Positions 60,118 to 64,000 of a DNA stretch of 64,000 bases are shown here, piece after piece. The DNA comes from JAHJDS01 sp964569795 (GTDB taxonomy: Bacteria; Desulfobacterota; Desulfarculia; Desulfarculales; JAHJDS01). A model generated the notes under the pieces. That model ran no database searches. It had not been told where the DNA came from and saw only the letters and a program-made list of their open reading frames with translations. The stretch covers positions 1 to 64,000 of the forward strand of contig CAZMVB010000020.1 of assembly GCA_964569795.1 (NCBI GenBank), given 5' to 3'. Position numbers and translations under genes: made by a program. How positions within the stretch are numbered: the first letter of the stretch is position 1; every line of letters starts with the position of its first letter.

Positions 60118-62568
60118 CTAACGACCGCAGGCATCGCAGGTCGGGGTCTCGTCACCGCCCTTTTTCCGGGCCTCCTCGCCCTCCTTCTTGGCCTTCTCGG
60201 CCATCTCCTCCAGCCGGGCCGCCACCCGGGCGTTGATCGACTCCGGGGTGTAGGTGCCGTCCTTTCGCTTGCGGCCGGCCTTGATCCCGGTCAGGATCTC
60301 GATGCCCTGATCGACCGTGGAGATGGGCCAGACGTGGAATTTGCCCTTGTTGACGGCCGCGACGACCTCTTTCTTGAGCATCAGGTCCCGGACGTTGGCC
60401 CGGGGGATGATCACCCCCTGATCGCCGGTCAGGCCCTTGGCCTGGCAGACCTCGAAAAAGCCCTCGACCTTGTAGGTCACCCCGCCGATGGGCAGGATCT
60501 CGCCCTGCTGGCTGACGGCCCCGGTGCAGGCGATGCCCTGGGCCAGGGGGGCCTCGGCCAGACACGACAGCAGCGCGAACAGTTCCGCCCCCGAGGCGCT
60601 GTCGCCGTCAACCATCCCGTAGCTCTGCTCAAAGGTCAGCGAGGCCGACAGGGTCAGGGGATGCTTGGTGGCGAACCGGCCGCGCAGCAGGCCCTCCAGA
60701 ATGAGGACGCCCTTGGTGTGGATGCTGCCCGACATCTTGGCCTCGCGGTTGATATCCACGATCCCGGCCCGTCCCTGGGCGACCGTGGCCGTGATCCGCG
60801 ACGGCCGGCCAAAGGCGTAGTCGCCCATCATGTAAACGCTCAGCCCGTTGACCTGGCCGACCACGGCCCCCGAGGTCTTGATGATGATGACGTCCTTCTC
60901 GATGTACTCCTGGAGTTTTTCCTCGATCAGGTTGGACCGGAAGATCTTCTGGTTGATGGCCTTTTCCACGTCAATCAGGCCGACCGTCTTGCTGTTGCGC
61001 TTTTTGGACCAGTAGTCGGCCTCCTTGATGGTGTCCAGCAGGTCGCCCAGCCGCAGGGTCAGCTTGTCCCCGCCGCCGGCCAGTTCCGAGGCGTGCTCGA
61101 TCACCCGGGCCACGGCCTTCTTGTCCATGTGGTTCAGGTCGTTGTGGCGGCAGGAGGCGGCGATGAACTCGGTATAGGTCTTGATGTTCTTCCGGGACCG
61201 GTCCATCTCGTAGTCCATGTGGGCCTTGACCTTGAACAGCTTGTGGAAATAGTCGTCATAGGCGTACAGGATCTGGTGGATCCAGGGCTCGCCGATGAGG
61301 ACGATCCTGACCTTGAGCGGAATCGGCTCCGGCTTGAGGGACTTGGTCAGCATCAGGCCGAACTGCTCGGCCGGGTCCTCGATCCGGATGTGCTGGTTGC
61401 GGAGGCACCTCTTGAGGGCCTCCCAGGAGAAGTACCACTTCAACAGGTCCATGGCCCGCATCACCAGGAAGCCGCCGTTGGCCCGGTGCAGGGCCCCCGG
61501 CCGGATCAGGGTGAAGTCGGTGAACAGGGCCCCGAACTGGGACTTGCGCTCGAATCCGCCGAACAGGTTGGGGTAGGTCGGGTTGGTCTCGACCACCACC
61601 GGGGCCCCCTGGGTCCCCGAGTTGTCCACCAGGACGTTGACCTCATAGCGGGTGCTGGTCTGGTCCGGGGCCTGGGGCATGAACGGCAAACCGGGCTGAC
61701 CCTGCTCCTTGGTCTCCTTGAACTGATCGATGTTGTTGATGATGTCGTTCTTGACCTCCTTGAGGTAGGTCATGACCTCATCCCACTGGCCGTACTTCTT
61801 CTGCAGATCGTCGATCAGATAGCCCACCGCGAACAAGGCCACCCGGGTGTCCAGTTCCTTGAGCTTGGCCTTCATCTCCTTCTCAAAGGCCCGGATGCGC
61901 TGGACCGCGGTGTTCATCTCGCCCTGGAGGTGATTGGACCTCTCCCGCAGCCCCTGGCGCTCCTCCTCGTTCATGGCCTTGAGCTGGGCCTCCTCCAGGG
62001 GCTTGCCCTCCCGGGCCGGAACGATGACCATGCCCATCTGGGAGATGTTGAGCAGAAAGCCCTCGGTCTCGACCTGGCGCTCCAGGTCCTGGAGGATCTG
62101 GCCCCGGACCTGTCCGAAGTCGCGGACGATCTCCTCCTTGCGCGAGGTGTAGTCCTCGCTCTCGAAGATCTCCGGGATTTCCGAGCGGACCGCCTCCATC
62201 AGTTCGGCCATGTCCCGCTTCAGTTCCGCTCCCTTGCCCGGCGGCAGCCGCAGGGCCTGGGGCTCGTCCGGAAACTTGAAGTTATAGACGTAGCACCAGT
62301 CGTCCGGGGTGGGCAGGTCCCGGGCCGACTCCTGGACCGCGTTGCGGGCCAGATAACCCATTCCCGTCCGGGTCGGACCGGCCATGTAAATGTTGAATTC
62401 CGGGCTGTCGATGCCCAGACCGAAGTCCAGGGCGGCCACGGCCCGTTCCTGGGCGACCACGCCCTTGCGCTTTTTCGAGACGTCGGCCGTGGTCTCGAAG
62501 CCCAGGCTGTTGGGATCGACCGCCTGCCGGAGCTTGCCGGCGTCCAGTTCAGGGTGCTTCTGGGGCAT
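60118..62568 (-). CDS. Lon-family ATP-dependent protease (LonP/YcbZ type)
   Basis: This 816-aa cytoplasmic protease has a Ser-Lys catalytic dyad in its C-terminal domain: VDGDSASGAELFALLS (Ser) and GGVTYKVEGFFEVC (Lys). The N-terminal ATPase-like part is degenerate: the Walker A position reads AGPTRTGMGYLAR, with Met where Lys is expected. A coiled coil follows, including EKEMKAKLKELDTRVALF. This matches the Lon-related YcbZ group rather than Lon itself. The C-terminus ends CDACGR. ATG 62568 (MPQKHPELDAGKLRQAVD) has GGAGG seven bases before; the longer frame is unnecessary. Probable role is protein quality control. Confidence 0.88.
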   Translation of the reverse strand: MPQKHPELDAGKLRQAVDPNSLGFETTADVSKKRKGVVAQERAVAALDFGLGIDSPEFNIYMAGPTRTGMGYLARNAVQESARDLPTPDDWCYVYNFKFPDEPQALRLPPGKGAELKRDMAELMEAVRSEIPEIFESEDYTSRKEEIVRDFGQVRGQILQDLERQVETEGFLLNISQMGMVIVPAREGKPLEEAQLKAMNEEERQGLRERSNHLQGEMNTAVQRIRAFEKEMKAKLKELDTRVALFAVGYLIDDLQKKYGQWDEVMTYLKEVKNDIINNIDQFKETKEQGQPGLPFMPQAPDQTSTRYEVNVLVDNSGTQGAPVVVETNPTYPNLFGGFERKSQFGALFTDFTLIRPGALHRANGGFLVMRAMDLLKWYFSWEALKRCLRNQHIRIEDPAEQFGLMLTKSLKPEPIPLKVRIVLIGEPWIHQILYAYDDYFHKLFKVKAHMDYEMDRSRKNIKTYTEFIAASCRHNDLNHMDKKAVARVIEHASELAGGGDKLTLRLGDLLDTIKEADYWSKKRNSKTVGLIDVEKAINQKIFRSNLIEEKLQEYIEKDVIIIKTSGAVVGQVNGLSVYMMGDYAFGRPSRITATVAQGRAGIVDINREAKMSGSIHTKGVLILEGLLRGRFATKHPLTLSASLTFEQSYGMVDGDSASGAELFALLSCLAEAPLAQGIACTGAVSQQGEILPIGGVTYKVEGFFEVCQAKGLTGDQGVIIPRANVRDLMLKKEVVAAVNKGKFHVWPISTVDQGIEILTGIKAGRKRKDGTYTPESINARVAARLEEMAEKAKKEGEEARKKGGDETPTCDACGR

Positions 62569-62597
62569 CCGCTTTCCTCCATCGAGTTCGAATACGA

Positions 62598-62626
62598 TGA
62601 ATAGCATATGCCTTCCTGGTCTTCAA
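62598..62626 (-). promoter_or_regulatory. Promoter of the Lon-family gene
   Basis: On the minus strand TTGAAG (62626-62621), 17 bases, then TATTCA (62603-62598). Transcription would begin about 20 bases before the ATG at 62568. Confidence 0.5.
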
Positions 62627-62757
62627 GGGATATAGGTCCTCGAAACAATGCGGGGCACGACTTTCAGGGTCCGGACCGGGAGGGCCTGCCCGATTTGGCC
62701 GGCCCGGCCTCGGGTTCCGGGCCTGCTCGGTCTGGTTCGATTTTTTTCCGAAAAATC

Positions 62758-62786
62758 TTGACAGGGGGCAACCCCTGTGATATGTG
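62758..62786 (+). promoter_or_regulatory. Promoter of the 3-hydroxyacyl-CoA dehydrogenase gene
   Basis: A perfect TTGACA (62758-62763), 17 bases, then TATGTG (62781-62786). It lies about 190 bases upstream of the ATG at 62974 and just before the palindromic operator. Between the operator and the gene the leader holds a second short inverted repeat (ATAACA-GGT-TGTTAT, 62833-62847) and nothing else clear; 62627-62757 shows no gene. Confidence 0.65.
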
Positions 62787-62796
62787 TCCCTTAGAA

Positions 62797-62818
62797 AATG
62801 AATGAAACCTCATTCATT
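62797..62818 (+). promoter_or_regulatory. FadR/TetR-type palindromic operator
   Basis: AATGAATGA (62797-62805) and TCATTCATT (62810-62818) form a perfect 9-bp inverted repeat around AACC. The arms and 4-base centre match the TGAATGA-N4-TCATTCA box of the TetR-family fatty-acid regulator FadR of Bacillus. It sits about ten bases beyond the -10, where a repressor would block initiation, and precedes a beta-oxidation gene. No regulator gene is in the window. Confidence 0.65.
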
Positions 62819-62973
62819 CTTGAAACGTAATAATAACAGGTTGTTATAGGGGCAGGGCGCCACAGGTAAAAAGCGGGTCAAACCGACTCCGAGGCCGAAT
62901 AGAATTGCGGGCAATTTTCCCGGTGACGGAAAACGTCTCCGTCGCCCGGGGGTCGGGACAGAGGGAGGAGAGC

Positions 62974-64000
62974 ATGGGTTTCAAGATCGAACGAGCGGCC
63001 GTCATCGGCGCCGGAGTCATGGGGGCGACCATCGCCGCCCTCCTGGCCAACGTCGGCCTGCCGACCATCCTTCTGGACATCGTGCCGCCGACGCTGACCG
63101 ACGAGGACAAGGCCAAGGGGTGGACCGAAGAGACGCCGGCCTGGCGCAACAAGTTCGCCCGGTCCGGCCTCCAGAACGCCCTCAAGCAGCGCCCGGCCGC
63201 CTTTTACGTGCCCGAGGCGGCCAAGCTAATTAAGACCGGCAACCTCGAGGACAACCTGGACTGGATCAAGGACTGCCAGTGGATCATCGAGGTCGTGGTC
63301 GAGAACATCGACATCAAGAAGCGGCTCTTCGCCCGGATCGAGCCGCACCGGACGCCGGGCACCCTGGTCACGACCAACACCTCGGGCATCCCGGTGGCGG
63401 CCATGAGCGCCGAGTGCTCAGACGAGTTCCAGCAGTATTTCTGCGGGACCCACTTCTTCAACCCGCCCCGGTACATGAAGCTCCTCGAAATCATCCCCGG
63501 ACCCAAGACCAAACCCGAGGTGATCGACTTCTTCGCCGATTTCTGCGAGCGGACCCTGGGCAAGGGGGTCGTCTTCGCCAAGGACACCCCCAACTTCATC
63601 GCCAACCGGATCGGGACCTTCGGCATGATGCGGACGGTCCAGACCAAGCTGGAGATGGGCCTCAGCTTTTCCGCCGTGGACAGCCTGACCGGCCCGGCCC
63701 TGGGCCGGCCCAAGAGCGCCACCTTTGGCACGGCCGATCTGGTCGGCCTGGACACCCTGAGCCACGTGGCCGGCAACGTCTATGACGGGGCCCAAGGCGA
63801 CGAGCAGCGCGAGGTCTTCAAGGTCCCCGACCTGTTTAAGCGGATGATCGACAAGGGACTCCTGGGCCGCAAGACCAAGGCCGGCTTCTTCAAGATGGTC
63901 AGGGAGAACGGCAAGAAGCAGCTCCTGGAACTGAACCCCGAGACCCTGGAGTACGGCCCGCCGCAAAAGACGAAATTTCCGTCCGTGGGCGTGGCCAGGA
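62974..64000 (+). CDS. 3-hydroxyacyl-CoA dehydrogenase, NAD-binding and C-terminal domains; 3' end beyond window
   Basis: This enzyme oxidises 3-hydroxyacyl-CoA with NAD+ in beta-oxidation. ATG 62974 follows GGGAGGAG. The Rossmann motif is AAVIGAGVMGATIAALLANVG at the N-terminus. The catalytic His is in FCGTHFFNPPRYMKLLEI, the conserved Glu in WIIEVVVENIDIKK, and the second domain starts near PNFIANRIG. At least 342 residues are visible and the frame is open at the window end. The family with this N-terminal dehydrogenase often continues into an enoyl-CoA hydratase-like domain, as in FadN, but this cannot be seen. An upstream FadR-type operator supports fatty-acid control. Confidence 0.93.
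   Translation, partial: MGFKIERAAVIGAGVMGATIAALLANVGLPTILLDIVPPTLTDEDKAKGWTEETPAWRNKFARSGLQNALKQRPAAFYVPEAAKLIKTGNLEDNLDWIKDCQWIIEVVVENIDIKKRLFARIEPHRTPGTLVTTNTSGIPVAAMSAECSDEFQQYFCGTHFFNPPRYMKLLEIIPGPKTKPEVIDFFADFCERTLGKGVVFAKDTPNFIANRIGTFGMMRTVQTKLEMGLSFSAVDSLTGPALGRPKSATFGTADLVGLDTLSHVAGNVYDGAQGDEQREVFKVPDLFKRMIDKGLLGRKTKAGFFKMVRENGKKQLLELNPETLEYGPPQKTKFPSVGVAR

Noticed and set aside
60061..62604. Long plus-strand open frame (about 847 codons) opposite the Lon-family gene
   Set aside because: Its Leu/Gly/Asp/Val-rich translation mirrors the antisense of a GC-rich gene, has no domain, and the minus-strand protein is clearly recognised. Similar long antisense frames opposite cooS, the histidine kinase, fhs, the helicase and the M99 gene were rejected for the same reason.
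1..64000. CRISPR arrays, tRNA or rRNA genes, insertion sequences
   Set aside because: No regularly spaced short repeats, no cloverleaf with a GTTCRA-type T-loop, and no transposase or integrase reading frame was seen on either strand.

Overview
The window is a high-GC bacterial chromosome segment packed with genes on both strands. Gene content points to a strictly anaerobic, CO/formate/H2-handling bacterium, most likely a Desulfobacterota (deltaproteobacterial) lineage; that placement is inferred from gene families, not from a marker gene. Supporting families are NfnAB, a monofunctional Ni-CO dehydrogenase with CooF and a flavin oxidoreductase, formate-tetrahydrofolate ligase, an HdrA-MvhD-MetV-MetF cluster, NuoE/NuoF-type electron-bifurcation subunits with an [FeFe]-hydrogenase-like sensor protein, and many SAM-radical and Fe-S proteins. 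No tRNA, rRNA, CRISPR array or intact transposase was seen.

Layout. 1-3.3 kb (minus): folE2 and nfnAB behind a good promoter. 3.4-5.5 kb: a UPF0316 membrane protein, then an AT-rich patch with an AlbA_2/Schlafen-type gene broken by one in-frame TAA. 5.6-7.8 kb: ferritin, an unknown protein and a QueG-like Fe-S protein. 7.9-12.8 kb (minus): cooS-cooF-FAD oxidoreductase and a DUF362 protein. 13.1-16.9 kb: a secreted four-repeat protein with a clear terminator, a small Fe-S protein, a membrane protein with a CxxC/CxxC tail, and a 2-hydroxyacid dehydrogenase. 16.9-22.7 kb (minus): SDR, radical SAM protein, isoprenylcysteine-methyltransferase-like protein and a large hybrid histidine kinase.

23.2-30.2 kb holds methyl-branch Wood-Ljungdahl genes: fhs, a double-length HdrA, mvhD, metV and metF, mostly with overlapping or abutting ends. 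30.3-32.8 kb is cobU-cobT-cobS (cobalamin lower-ligand assembly), useful to a corrinoid-dependent pathway. After an amidase, 34.5-41.1 kb is a tightly coupled block: nuoE, DRTGG, ATPase, HydS-like, DRTGG, PHP, ATPase, a [2Fe-2S] protein and nuoF. Where a catalytic hydrogenase or formate dehydrogenase subunit might follow nuoF there is instead an AT-rich islet with a DUF6338 membrane protein and a tiny GYQP-repeat protein.

42.3-53.7 kb carries a CBS protein, radical SAM proteins, a rhodanese-like protein without its catalytic Cys, a helicase-exonuclease fusion, a phosphatase, an ADP-forming acyl-CoA synthetase coupled to a 2-hydroxyacyl-CoA-dehydratase-like protein, and a Na+/Ca2+ exchanger. 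53.7-60 kb (minus) looks like a cell-shape locus: a YkuD enzyme with three NTF2-like domains (Csd6-like), a proline-rich membrane protein, an M99 carboxypeptidase (Csd4-like) and a bactofilin, with a cupin gene at the end. A Lon-family protease follows, and the window ends in a 3-hydroxyacyl-CoA dehydrogenase gene behind a FadR-type palindrome.
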